This document shows, one piece after another, positions 12,028 to 22,113 of a stretch of DNA of 64,000 nucleotides. Made by a program: the position numbers and the translations under genes. The number at the start of each line of letters is the position of its first letter. Within the stretch, counting starts at the first letter, position 1. The notes beneath the pieces are model-generated. The model saw only the letters and a list, made by a program, of their open reading frames with translations, searched no databases and was not told where the DNA came from. The stretch comes from Cyrtodaria siliqua (taxonomy: Eukaryota; Mollusca; Bivalvia; Adapedonta; Hiatellidae). The stretch spans positions 124,001 through 188,000 of the forward strand of contig JAWPHD010001211.1 of assembly GCA_037043455.1 (NCBI GenBank), written 5' to 3'.

Positions 12028-12345
12028 TTGTTTGTTATCACATAACTTACGGTGTGGGAGTGGAATAACACCATTCGATATTTTCGATATACCACGAGTT
12101 ATATAAATATGCAAATAAGCCTAGTATACACCGTCGAAAAAATAGATAATGTCCAAAGGTTTATGCCGGTTTCGCATGTTAAAGCGACAGGCAAACTGCT
12201 ATAAAAGATGATACGTGAGTTATGTGATAAATAGAATCTAACCTTTCGTTCTCATTCATTATTGAATTTATTAAACTCGTTAGCAAAATATGATTTTGCC
12301 AACCCGTTTAATAAATTCAATAATGAATGAGTACTCATGTAAGAT
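12028..12345 (+). repeat. MITE H, copy 1 (bipartite: TIR part plus hairpin)
   Basis: The first part is bounded by inverted ends 'tatcacataacttacg' (about 12036) and 'cgtgagttatgtgata' (about 12212). It is followed by 'aatagaatctaacc' and a long hairpin at 12250-12331 with arms 'tcattattgaatttattaaa' and 'tttaataaattcaataatga'. The same two parts in the same order make up 38583-38882, so both belong to one mobile unit. No coding capacity. Confidence 0.75.
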
Positions 12346-13375
12346 CCTCTATATACATGCTATTCAGCCTCAATTTGATCACTGTAATTATACCTTTTGG
12401 AGTGTAATTGGCTAAAGTTGAAAGAAAGACATCAAAGACATAATATATAATTAGTCTCGATTATAAGGAAGATAATGCTGTAATTGCAATAACACATTAT
12501 CTACAAAATAGAAATGTGAATAAAGAAATGTTTTAGAGAATATTAAACCTTTGTATATATACAAGTAATAAATCTTTCCGCCAATAAACTCTGTTTTGTG
12601 CAATGCCATTATTAGCCTATCAGTAACACGCGTATTCAATGATGCTGTCATATTCTGTGGCTGTCATATTCTGCTGTGTATTCAGTATTTATCTTAACAT
12701 TAAATTATCAGCAGTGAGAAATAATAGACCAGAATAAAACTTTACACTAAATATTTTTATAGGTTTTTAAAGGGGATTGGAGGACGATAAAAACATTTCA
12801 GCGTTGTTTATATATGTGTTAAACTGGGTAACACGTGTTTTATTTTATCAAATGGCGTCACTTGAATGCCTCTTCATGACGTCTTTTCATAATTTTGTGA
12901 TACCATCATATGCGTTCAACGATAATATATACTGATATAGTGTTTTAGTGAAATATGTATGTCGTAAGGTAAAACGAATATTTCATATGTGAATATTTTA
13001 TATGAAAAACACGACAAACATTGTCATGATTAGAATTCCTAATAGTATTTTAAAAAACAATTCAGCTGAAAACTCAATGAAAGCAGACTCAAAGAAACCG
13101 AATCTGCTACTTGCTTGTATTCGTTGCTTCCGAACGTTCCCTTTTTTCTGTATTTACCCACAATGAGTCGTCGAGTTTTCCACAAAAAACACGTTCATGA
13201 ATAAATATGAAATAAAAACGAAAGGTAACAAGCGACCAATTTAATGTATGCTCTCATTTCTTATGAAACTGAAGCACATTCTTATGTTTTTATTTATATT
13301 TGGACTGGAAGCGATAATCCGTTCATCTCGCTCCCAGTTCCTTTAAGACTCTACCGACCGTTGCAAGGAAATATC
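12346..13375. other. No gene recognised
   Basis: AT-rich. No frame has recognisable domains. Confidence 0.45.
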
Positions 13376-13500
13376 CATACTGTCAACCCGTTTATGTGTG
13401 TGATGTTATATACCTTGCCTTTTATTTATCCTTGTAATTGTTGTTTGTTAACAATTTGTTGTTGTTGTTTTTTCGTTTGTTTGTTTTGACTGTAAACTGT
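13376..13500 (+). mobile_element. Element R tail, degenerate
   Basis: 'ctgtcaacccgtttatgtgt' and 'gatgttatataccttgcctt' followed by 'ttgttgtttgtt' follow the order of the tail end but are diverged. The terminal signature is reduced to 'ttgactgt'. Confidence 0.5.
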
Positions 13501-13523
13501 AAATATTTTTACACATAATTTTC

Positions 13524-13751
13524 TATATCAAATCTATACATACCAATCTAGATAGAAGGAGCAATAAATAGTAAAATAAAATCCATATACAGTTTATAAA
13601 AGCTTTTTTTTCTCCTCAATATTACCTTCCCACACAAAAAAAAATCTATTTATTGAGAAAGATAAAATGTTATGTTATAAACTTTATATTGATTTATTTT
13701 ACTATTTATTTCTCCTTCTACCTAGATTTGTATGCAAAGATTTGATATTGA
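13524..13751. repeat. Foldback element with 75-base arms
   Basis: The left arm (13524-13601) includes 'tagaaggagcaataaatagt'. The right arm (13677-13751) includes its complement 'actatttatttctccttcta'. Outer blocks 'atatcaaatct' and 'agatttgatat' also pair. The loop is about 75 bases and T-rich. It fits a foldback MITE; no second copy was noticed. Confidence 0.75.
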
Positions 13752-14534
13752 AAATGCTATTTAAAAAATCTTCTTAGGCATGCATTAGTTCTGTAACGTT
13801 GTAAATTCCCTGTATAATTCAATGTGATTTACATAGAGTTTACATTAAATTAACCTTAAGAAACTGGCATGAACTGGCATAACTTTTCTTCCATTGATAA
13901 ACTAATAAAAGAAAGTGACCTTGACACATATAGGAATAACTTTTTCGATTTTCATCATCATCATCATCACTCTTGACCCAAAGCAACGACGTAAACATAG
14001 TTGTTACTATAAGTAATAGTAAAGATAAAAATCTGCCTTTAAAGATATTATAGCTGTATATAAGGCTAGTGACGTGTACATAAAGGAAATGTGAGCGGTC
14101 AATCGTTTGGTTTACTACCAAATTCTAGCTCGTGACCGGAAACACATATATAACTTGTATAGCAAACCGATGACCTACTATCGACGAAGCTCAAACCCGT
14201 TCTTTGAAAAGTATTATAGGTTACATGAGTTTCGAACTCATGACTTATGTTTATCGATTTACTGTTAGTTTTGTAGACCGCATCCTTCATTATTTAGTAT
14301 GTGTGATTCAATGTATTTCTAAGTGCATATGTACACCAAAGACCTTCAAAAAAAGAAAAGGCTCAGAAAATATAGACTACACATTCAAACATTAGAATTG
14401 AATTGGATTTATAGTCGCACCAACAGCTAAGAATAATTTGCATTACAAATATACTGTGTATGTTTTTTTTGGAAGATAATTGATAAATAAACAATGATTG
14501 GTGCATACTTGAACCAGTTTAAAATCCCTTGCAG

Positions 14535-15240
14535 GATGAAAGCGATAACTTTTTGGACGCTCTCCACGAGTATTATATTACTCCCACCATTTCCTCTTCT
14601 GGCAGAAGATACTCCAATACAACTTCCAGCAGTTCCAGTTACTTTGCTATTTCCTCTTCTGGTGCATGAGCTTGAATCAATATGAGAGACGCGATTACCA
14701 CACATTGATTCAGTAAAATGTGTCAAAGATTTGGTAGCAGCACAACCTGTTAGAAAATCAGCAGCGTAAACCAAATGAAAGTATCACGGCTTTATGCGAC
14801 CACATTCGACAGCTGGCTAAGAAGGCATATTGTCAGTTGGATAGTAAGTAAGATGTCATAGCCCTTAATCAGTTGTACAAAATCATTCCTGTCGACATGA
14901 AATTCCGGTGCATGGACAATGAATGTACGACAATCTTAGATACAGCTGAAGTATTAGAGCTATATGAAGCCATCATGGGGGACAATAATTAACCTCCAAG
15001 AGGTATCGTTCGTGTCATTGATACCACTGGGGTTGACCCAGGAATTTCTAGTCCGTTACAGAAATTGGATTCCAGGTTAGAGAGACTAGAGAGTATATCT
15101 CTAGCTCACCATTCTAATCCCGGTAAACTAGATCTATGTTCCCGACGATACTTTGCGTGTAACTCACCTGACCACCTGTACAGGGATTGTCCAAAACATC
15201 GGCAACAAAATAATCAACATAGAGTAACATATTGATCTAG
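14535..15240 (+). pseudogene. Gag-like protein with damaged zinc knuckle
   Basis: Broken frames give a serine-rich start, then 'ALCDHIRQLAKKAYCQLD' and 'VDMKFRCMDNECTTILD'. A coiled-looking stretch 'LDSRLERLESISL' precedes 'YFACNSPDHLYRDC' near 15150. That last motif is a CCHC zinc knuckle in which the first cysteine is replaced by tyrosine. Stops interrupt the frame near 14850 and 14990. The match is to gag of Ty3/gypsy-type elements. Confidence 0.65.
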
Positions 15241-15399
15241 TGTTCAACGTATTTCAACACCGATCGTTCCTGGGTTGATGGAGCCCAAGTGATTTAAAAC
15301 AAGGACAAAATCAATATTGCTCCTTTACTCCTTTACTAGCAGCTAAAGAGAACGATGCTAGTCGTCCGTCGTGGGATCAAGTGTCTGGTGGTTCGTCTT

Positions 15400-16307
15400 T
15401 TTTGAAAACATTGTGGTGCCAATTGGATCGCCAGTGCGTGATAGAATGCCTACTACACCACACCGAATTAGAGCAAGATGTGCACCTGATAATCGTGCCC
15501 GCAGGCAATTAAAATGATATAATTTGGTATTTCCACGATATTCCAACAGCTGGATACTTGCGGTCTGATAAAACCATACACCGTGTCAACAGTCATTCTA
15601 TTGGCCAGGCATGAAAGACGCGATCGTCAGATATTGTAAAACGTGTGACCGATGTTTAGCCCGTAAATCGACATCTGCTTTCAAGGCCTCATTACGACAA
15701 TTCCTAGTAGGTGAGCCCATGGAAAAAATAGCTTTTGACATACTTGGCCCCCTTACCCGTCTCCAGTAATGGCAACAAGTACATTTTAGTACTTTTCGCT
15801 TGCTTCACAAAATGGACATAGGCCTATTCAATATCCAACCAAGATACCCAGACCATTGTAGCAGTCCTTGTTAACGAGTTTTTATGTCGTTTTGGCATGC
15901 CTTTGCAAATCCTGAGTGACCAGGGTTCAAACTTCACGTCTATTCTTTTTCAAGAAGTCTGCAGCATTTTATATATCGATAAAGCGCAAACAAGCAGCAT
16001 GAGACCTCAGGCCGTTGGCAGTGTCGAGCGATTTAATCGTACGTTATTATCGATGCTGACCATGTACTGTCAAGAAGACCAACATGATTATGATAAGTAT
16101 ATATCACAGCTGCGTATGGCTTATCGTTCTTCTGTACATTCGAGTACTGGAATAAGTCCGAACAAAATGATGTTCAGCAGGGAGGTTACACTGTCAATAG
16201 AAGCCGTCATAGGCAAGCCAAGAGATGAAACAGAATCCCCAAATACTTTGACTTCTATACAGGAACTAATTTTAATAAGGCACTCATCAAAACGTGTGGG
16301 AAAGTAG
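15400..16307 (+). pseudogene. Ty3/gypsy integrase, broken
   Basis: The zinc-binding part reads 'FHDIPTAGY' (second histidine replaced by tyrosine), then 'SFYWPGMKDAIVRYCKTCDR' with the CxxC pair. The core begins at 'EPMEKIAFDILGP' (first catalytic Asp). It continues in the open frame 15897-16307 with 'LSDQGSNF' (second Asp) and 'GSVERFNRTL' (catalytic Glu). At least two frame changes separate these parts. Gag lies directly upstream, so the protease-RT section has been deleted. Confidence 0.8.
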
Positions 16308-16423
16308 GCAGCTGTTACCGTAATGTCGTTGATGACCCTATAGTAAACGCATATATCGCCATCATTTTTTGTTACAAGGACAACCAGTGAACTCCATGGG
16401 CTATTTGAAGGTTCCTTTTTCAT
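16290..16423 (-). pseudogene. Ty3/gypsy RT N-terminal piece, inverted
   Basis: On the minus strand 'EPSNSPWSSLVVLVTKNDGD' and 'YYRVINDITVTAAY' match the start of a gypsy-type RT. It overlaps the end of the integrase frame on the opposite strand, which shows an inversion breakpoint near 16290-16310. Confidence 0.75.
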
Positions 16424-16425
16424 TA

Positions 16426-16762
16426 AATCATTTTATTTATTTTGAAACAGCAATGTTCGTTCACATTTAACAAATAACTTAGACAACTTGCTTATTAAAC
16501 TGTAATAAGCACTTTAATGTCCTAACATCACAGTACACGTTACTGTTTTATTTTGTACCAGTTTCTGATACTTTCCACTGTGGTGGGTTTCTACCGTTGT
16601 ATGGCAGCAAACTATCTGTGTGATAGACATTGGATTTCTGTTTGCTAAACTTATTAACAGTGTCTTATAAACTTATAAACAGAATTTAGCTTGTCTATTT
16701 TGATTTCTATAGATAATGAAATGTATTTCTATGTTATGTGAGCGGAATATATTGTTGTATAT
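16426..16762. other. No gene recognised
   Basis: AT-rich sequence between the gypsy relic and an element R copy. Confidence 0.45.
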
Positions 16763-17415
16763 AAGGACTATCACAACCTGACTTTGTCCGATCTTTTTAT
16801 ATTTCTATGGTGATGTGATTTATAAACTTCGTAATACTCTTGGTCATGATCACTTTCATACTATCTTTGTTAAACTTGTTAAAAAGTTTATCAAAAGAGG
16901 TTATGACTATATCATTTTAATTGTATGATGACCGAACAGGCTGTGGACCCTATGATGACGCCTACCTAAAGCCCATTGGGACGGTGGCGTTTGATGTTTG
17001 TCTATGATCTTTCTTGTCGTGCCCTTAATGGTTTATTCTCTTGTTGCTCTGGCTTCTGCCAAGTCACTGAGTACCTTCATTGTGGCTTTCTAGGCTATTG
17101 TTTTTTTATATTATATATGCACGAGCATATTTGTGTTTTACTTATATTGCCTATTGATGCTGCCTTGTTGGTTAGAGATTAGATCATGGCGGGGATTTCT
17201 TTATTTACACTGTCCTGTTTTAATGGGATGGCAGTAGGGTAAGTGTGAGTTTTGGTGCAACCTAGAACCGGTTTAAACCCCAAGCGGCCTACTTTGCCAC
17301 TGACCGTTCCAAGGCGGTAGCCCTATTGTCAACCCTTTTGTGTTTGTGATGTCGTTTACATTCATCCTTGAATGCTACTTTCCCTGTCCGGTCTTTTTAT
17401 ATTTCTTGTACATGT
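16763..17415 (+). mobile_element. Element R copy with its own tail fragment inside
   Basis: It begins with 22 bases of RT coding sequence ('aaggactatcacaacctgac'). These are interrupted at about 16785-16803 by 'tgtccgatctttttatatt', the terminal sequence of the element's own tail. RT C-terminal coding then resumes at 'tctatggtgatgtg' and the tail follows complete to 'ctgtccggtctttttatatt'. The coding part has a further deletion before 'ttgtatgatgaccgaacagg'. Confidence 0.8.
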
Positions 17416-17789
17416 AGATAACGCTTTGCTTAAGAACGATAAAGGATAAATAGATGAAGAATTACTGGCCTCAGTCAATATTTTTCACTAAATATAATTT
17501 GAAAAATTGAATTTCGTGACATATAGACCCAGTATATCAGTATATACCCTGCTTGTTTTTAGTCGGTATGTCGTGGTGACTATAACTTTGACGCTGACCG
17601 TTTGCGTGTAAAATGGCATTGTAATAAAACAATATAGGAAGGTGTTTGATTTACTGACTCTTTTTTCTGGAATTTACATGATTACCTGACAGTGTACGTA
17701 CTTTATATATTGATTCGTAAGTCAGATCACTTATAAGAGTTTATAAAATATCCAGTTTTAAGGATCAACACTGTTGCTTATGATTACAA
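17416..17789. other. No gene recognised
   Basis: AT-rich; nothing supported. Confidence 0.4.
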
Positions 17790-17882
17790 TGTCCTTGTTG
17801 TCGAGTTGAGGGTTTTCATATTTGCAACCTTTGTTTACTAAAAAGCTTTTCCATCAGTGCTATGTTTACCATATACAAAAGT
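17790..17882 (+). mobile_element. Element R RT fragment, degenerate
   Basis: 'ttgtcgagttgagggttttc' and 'actaaaaagcttttccatca' followed by 'tgtttaccata' correspond to the RT segment coding for 'TRVEDFNIRNLCITKKLL..GYRYHK'. Highly diverged. Confidence 0.55.
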
Positions 17883-17924
17883 TATATTCGTTATACTGAT
17901 TTACTTTTAAAAATATATATATTA

Positions 17925-17990
17925 AGCAATTCTCAATATTCCCAAAATTTAGAATATTCCCAATTCTCAATATTCCCAAAATTCGTTGAA
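17925..17990 (+). repeat. Short tandem repeat of about 31 bases
   Basis: 'caattctcaatattcccaaa' occurs at about 17926 and again at about 17959, with a further 'aatattccca' between the two. Confidence 0.75.
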
Positions 17991-18497
17991 CACCAGTCTA
18001 AATTGTGTGGCCAACTTTGCATTAACTGATGTGATTGGTCGATTTTCATGATTGGCGCACGCAGTTTGATTACCTGGATTGTCCACATGAATTAAAATAC
18101 TTTATGTAAATAGGGACACAGTCAAGAAATACAATGAATGCAATTATATTCAATGATTTTATTGGTTAGCATTACAATAACAAGTCAACTTTACTACATC
18201 CTTATTACGTCATATCACTAGACCCTGTATTACTTTTGCATCAGTCAGTGTTATTTAAATTAATCCAATAGTTATGTGTGATTATTCCAGCAAGGAATTG
18301 CTATTTGTTATTGCTGCTATTTGTTATTGTTGAGCCAGTATATCATCCGTTTATATGATATTCATGGTATCCATACTATCTGATGAAATACTTCAGGTTT
18401 GTCCTGAAAATAAAACGAGGATAAACATTTACATCATTGTCACTTTATTTTGTCATTATTATATTAATATATATTGTGAATCTTACAAATATACAAC

Positions 18498-18548
18498 TTA
18501 GAACGCCCCCGCCGCCCCCACCACCACCACCCCCACTCCCCAGCCCCA
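18498..18548. repeat. C-rich tract
   Basis: The tract runs 'cgcccccgccgcccccacca' and on through CCA and CCCC runs. The complementary strand has at least four G-runs of three or more and could form a G-quadruplex. Confidence 0.7.
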
Positions 18549-18764
18549 ACTACTGAAGAAAAAGAAATGAACATACCCAATTTGTAATCTGATGCTATTG
18601 TCCCTGAAAATTGTTTCGTTTGAAAGGTAGCAGCAATACAATCTGCAACATAAAAAACAATGGTCTGTTACAATGCAGTTTTGTAAATTGATGGGCAAAA
18701 CGTTGATGTTAATTGAAAGGTTTTATACTAATTGACAAAATATATTAAAAGGTATTTTATACTT

Positions 18765-19015
18765 CAGAACTTCAACATGTTTACATTGCGATACATTAGT
18801 TTTCATTCCTTTCAGAACTTGCAACATTGACAAAATTTATTTAAATTGGGATACATTCGTTTTCAGTTTTCATTTCCCTTCAGAACATGCATTGAACGTG
18901 TCCCGATTTCAAAAATAGACAAAAAGCATAAATTCACCAACATGATCTGTGTCCCTATTTCAAAAAGAGAAAAAAAGCATAATTCACCAACAAGATCTGT
19001 GTCCACATTTCCAAA
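18765..19015 (+). repeat. Imperfect local tandem repeats
   Basis: Two related pairs occur. 'ttcagaacttcaacatg' and 'ttcagaacttgcaacattg' are each followed by a 'gggatacatt.gttttca'-like block. Then 'ttcaaaaatagacaaaaagc' and 'ttcaaaaagagaaaaaaagc' are each followed by 'ataa(a)ttcaccaaca.gatctgtgtcc' at a period of about 57 bases. Confidence 0.7.
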
Positions 19016-19309
19016 AACTTAATCCAAACCCCTTTTTCTTAGAATTGCCCCCGGAATAAACCTTCCATGTGTCAGATTACGACATGTATAACAACTGTTA
19101 AAATGCACTTTTCATAAGAAAAACATCAGTGACGTCATGTAACGTGGCGCTTCCAACGGATAAAATATACGCGGGGAATCAATGGAACAGCCGTATTTTA
19201 TCGTAAAATAACATACAGTTGTCTCCCTTCTTTGTGTATATGAAATACTGCGCAGGTCGTGTTAGAATTTCGATCAATACACATATAAGTATGCATAATT
19301 ATCTGTGTG

Positions 19310-19610
19310 TTTTGCATATAAATCGCCTATTAATGCTGCATGTTGTGTTGTTTTGTTCTTTATCTATTTAAACAGCCTCTTCAAATGTTATGACAATAGA
19401 TTAAGAGTGAGGTTTAGTGTGCCAGAGTACTTGGTTTTAAACCCCAGCGGCATTTGTGCCACTGACCGCTCCAAGGCAGACCCTGTTGTTCACCGTTTTG
19501 TGGTTGTGGAGTCGACTACTTTGTTATTGGTGATTGTTTTGAATGAGTATATTTAGTGGACTGTGTTCTATGAATGCAACATTTCCTGTTCGACTTTTAT
19601 ATCTAGCATG
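19310..19610 (+). mobile_element. Element R tail copy
   Basis: 5'-truncated tail with 'cgcctattaatgctgcatg', 'gtttaaaccccagcggcat'-like sequence, 'gaccgctccaaggcagaccc' and the ending 'ctgtgttctatgaatgcaac'. The ending places it in the same subfamily as copy 1. Confidence 0.8.
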
Positions 19611-20207
19611 TACATCCACATTTTTTCTTTTTGAGTGCTTAAAGCTATAAAGATGTTAAAACCTAAACATATTAAAGATGTTAAGACCTAAAACAGAATG
19701 ATCAATTGATCCATTATTTAATTTTGGATTTATAACTTAATATTAAAACCTATTAGTCTGTCAAAAAATATTCATAAAAACCCTATAAGTTTACTTATAA
19801 AGGTCTTCGTTGTTTTATATGTGTAGTAAGATAAAAGCCTCCGACTTAACGAGTTAATTATTACTTCAATCTGTCTGGCTACTTGCGATATTATGGTTTC
19901 TGATTCAGTTTTGACAGTGCTTCATTATTGGCAATACCTTCCAGATTTTTCCAGTTTTGTCTGAGTAATTTATATTCTTGTAAAATAATTGACTGGTATT
20001 TCAATACGAACGGTCATTATCCTATCGGTATGTACTTTTTTCTTTTTTTCTCGATAAACCCGTGTATCTGTACCGTGCATGACAACAACATGCTCCTTTT
20101 TGTACAAGACCCCATCACGTTGCTGCCTTAGTCCGAAGATATAAAATTGTTAAACATAATTTGGCTAGTTTTGTGGGAAGTTACATATTAGAAGGCATCG
20201 CTAGGCT
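19611..20207. other. No gene recognised
   Basis: AT-rich; nothing supported. Confidence 0.4.
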
Positions 20208-21560
20208 GATATGATCATAGGGAGAGAGATAATGGATGCTGGTGCATCTCAACATCTAGTTGAGAACGTTGGACTGTCTCTCAAAGCGTGATTAAGCAGA
20301 ATGTGCAACAGTTACTGTACATATGAGACATATTGGAGGCAGGAATGGATTCACTAATATTTAGGACGACATATTTGTTATCAGCGGCCCGGCGTCATCC
20401 ATTTCATAATGCAACAAAGCTACGAAATGGTTTACAAAACCGCTTCTGCGCTTCGAGTTTCGAAACAAACTATCCGAAACAGGTTCCACGATGTTGGATT
20501 AAATGTAAGATTACGAGCAATTAGAAGTCCTTTGAAAGTAAGACTTGGGCCTTGAACGCGCCAACGCTCAAGATTCCAACAACTGTTCAAGAGTAATATT
20601 TACAATAGTCAAGGCTTTATTTAGACTTGACAGATAGGCGATATCTACACTAAACCAAATTGCTAAGTACCAACCTAGGAATATGTCAATAGTATTCTCA
20701 TTGTTTTGTGTATTTTGAGTTTGATTAGAGATACGGTTAAACTGCAAAATAACGAGTGTAAATCTTCTTCTCTGATTGCATGAACATATTTTAAAACTGT
20801 TAAAGTCAATGTGTTTTCTTAGAAATAAGTTATAACACTTATACAACTGGGTATATAGGATTTTAAGTACTTTGAATTAGTGAAGCTTTCGATGTTCCTA
20901 ATTCTAAAATATGCCAGTTAAAATTATTTTGACATCATGTTTTACTTGCATTACCACTACAAATGCGTTTGCAAAAGAATTTTTCGAAACATTTAATGTT
21001 AACGCTGAATTACAGTTACTTGAATTTCAAACAATATTCAATTTAAATGGAGGTAATTTAAGATTATCCATATTTCATTTTTTTATAGACGGAAAATCTG
21101 CGATAAATGGGTCAAATTTTTATGTTTTTTTCTATTATTTCATAACAATTTTAAGAATTTTACATCAATAAGCGATCTTTGACTCATGTTATGTGTTTTC
21201 ATGTTTTCATATAAAGGGAGGGTAACTCTCAAAAGATGTAACAATTTAAACAAAAAATAAATGTTTTACAAACTATGGGTCAAAACAAAATACTTATCAT
21301 ATATTTATTATAAAATATATTTAAAATAAGAAAATTAGTTAAGATACTTTGAAATTTTGTTCAGTGTATGTAGTGTGAAAAAAACGATCCCCGCGCAGGA
21401 TCGATACGGCAAGGGATCCATCATGGTTTGGGCAGGGATCAGTGTCAATGGAAATACATATATGCATGTGTTACTTAGAGCTACATTGACAAATGTACGT
21501 TGTGTCAACGAAATGAAACGTACACGTGAGCCCATAATGGGCCAACTTTCAATGTAAAGG
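20208..21560 (+). pseudogene. Tc1/mariner-type transposase, split by an insertion
   Basis: The N-terminal part (20208-20590) gives 'LMDAGASQHLVENVGLS', then 'RRHPFHNATKLRNGLQN' and in another frame 'ALRVSKQTIRNRFHDVGLNV', the paired-type DNA-binding domain. The catalytic-core part resumes at 21390-21557 with 'DRYGKGSIMVWAGISVNGNT' and 'LLRATLTNVRCVNE'. Where a Tc1 transposase would have about 70 residues there are about 800 bases, including dispersed repeat D on the minus strand. Several stops and frame changes make it inactive. The C-terminal DDE residues are not readable. Confidence 0.75.
20690..21056 (-). repeat. Dispersed repeat D, copy 2, inside Tc1 remnant
   Basis: On the minus strand it reads 'gaatattgtttgaaattcaa' near 21040 to 'acacaaaacaatgagaatac' near 20700, matching 1552-1862. 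It carries about 45 extra bases near 20900-20945 that copy 1 lacks. In one frame 'HSLFCSLTVSLIKLKIHKTM' parallels 'NSLFCGSTISLINSEIHKTM' of copy 1. Confidence 0.7.
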
Positions 21561-22041
21561 TCAATAATGCTCATCCCAATTGGGCTCAGCTCACGTAAGA
21601 CGCGCAGAAATTATTTAAATAAACTGGCCAGCTCACTCACTCGATGCTTATTTTATCGAACAGTCTTGGGACATACGTCAGATGGCTTTTTCACCGATTC
21701 ATCCCCGATTTTTTTTTTATTTTATACCATTTTCTAAATAAATGTGTTTGACCATTTTCATTGTGCAACAAATTTCAGCTGTAGATTAAATACTCGCCGT
21801 AGGCTACTCGAGATGATTCTGTCAGTATGAACATTCTCAAGATCTCTATGGTTGTATAACATCAGTCCAGTCAAACACACCATTGCATTTAGCTAATATT
21901 TAGGAAAACATGTAATAAAAAGGTAAATCCATGGCTAAGCAGTGCCATCGGGCCATTATCATTCTCTGGGGGGTCTATTATCACTGAAAGGCACTGCTCC
22001 GCCATGTTTTAACCTGACATAATTGTCATCAAATATCAGAT
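21561..22041. other. No gene recognised
   Basis: Sequence just after the transposase remnant; no terminal inverted repeat of the Tc1 element was identified. Confidence 0.4.
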
Positions 22042-22113
22042 GGCGTTGTGGTGAAATAGGGAACATACTTGCCCGGAAAGCAAGAAATCCGTGGTTCAAT
22101 TCCTTGCTGCCGC
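22042..22113 (+). pseudogene. tRNA-like sequence (tRNA pseudogene or SINE head)
   Basis: Exactly 72 bases can be threaded on a tRNA cloverleaf. T8, A14, G18-G19, T54-T55-C56 and A58-C61 are in place. The anticodon stem 'cttgc/gcaag' is perfect with a 7-base loop 'ccggaaa' (anticodon position GGA). The T arm is 'cgtgg-ttcaatt-ccttg'. The acceptor stem pairs at only 4 of 7 positions and position 33 is C rather than T. I infer a decayed tRNA or the tRNA-derived head of a SINE, not a working tRNA. Confidence 0.45.

Larger units (their letters stand above)
14535..16425 (+). mobile_element. Ty3/gypsy-type LTR retrotransposon remnant, rearranged
   Basis: Gag-like sequence (14535-15240) is followed almost directly by integrase (about 15400-16307). 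A short RT piece then lies in the opposite orientation (16290-16423). Protease, most of RT and RNase H are missing, and no LTRs were recognised. Gag and integrase contain several stops and frame changes. The element is an internally deleted and locally inverted relic. Confidence 0.75.

Noticed and set aside
16976..17182. Open frame MGRWRLMFVYDLS..., repeated at 2615-2881 and 63399-63605 on the minus strand
   Set aside because: It lies in the conserved 3' tail after the RT stop. It recurs because young copies are nearly identical. I could not see a domain, although a small tail-encoded peptide cannot be fully excluded.
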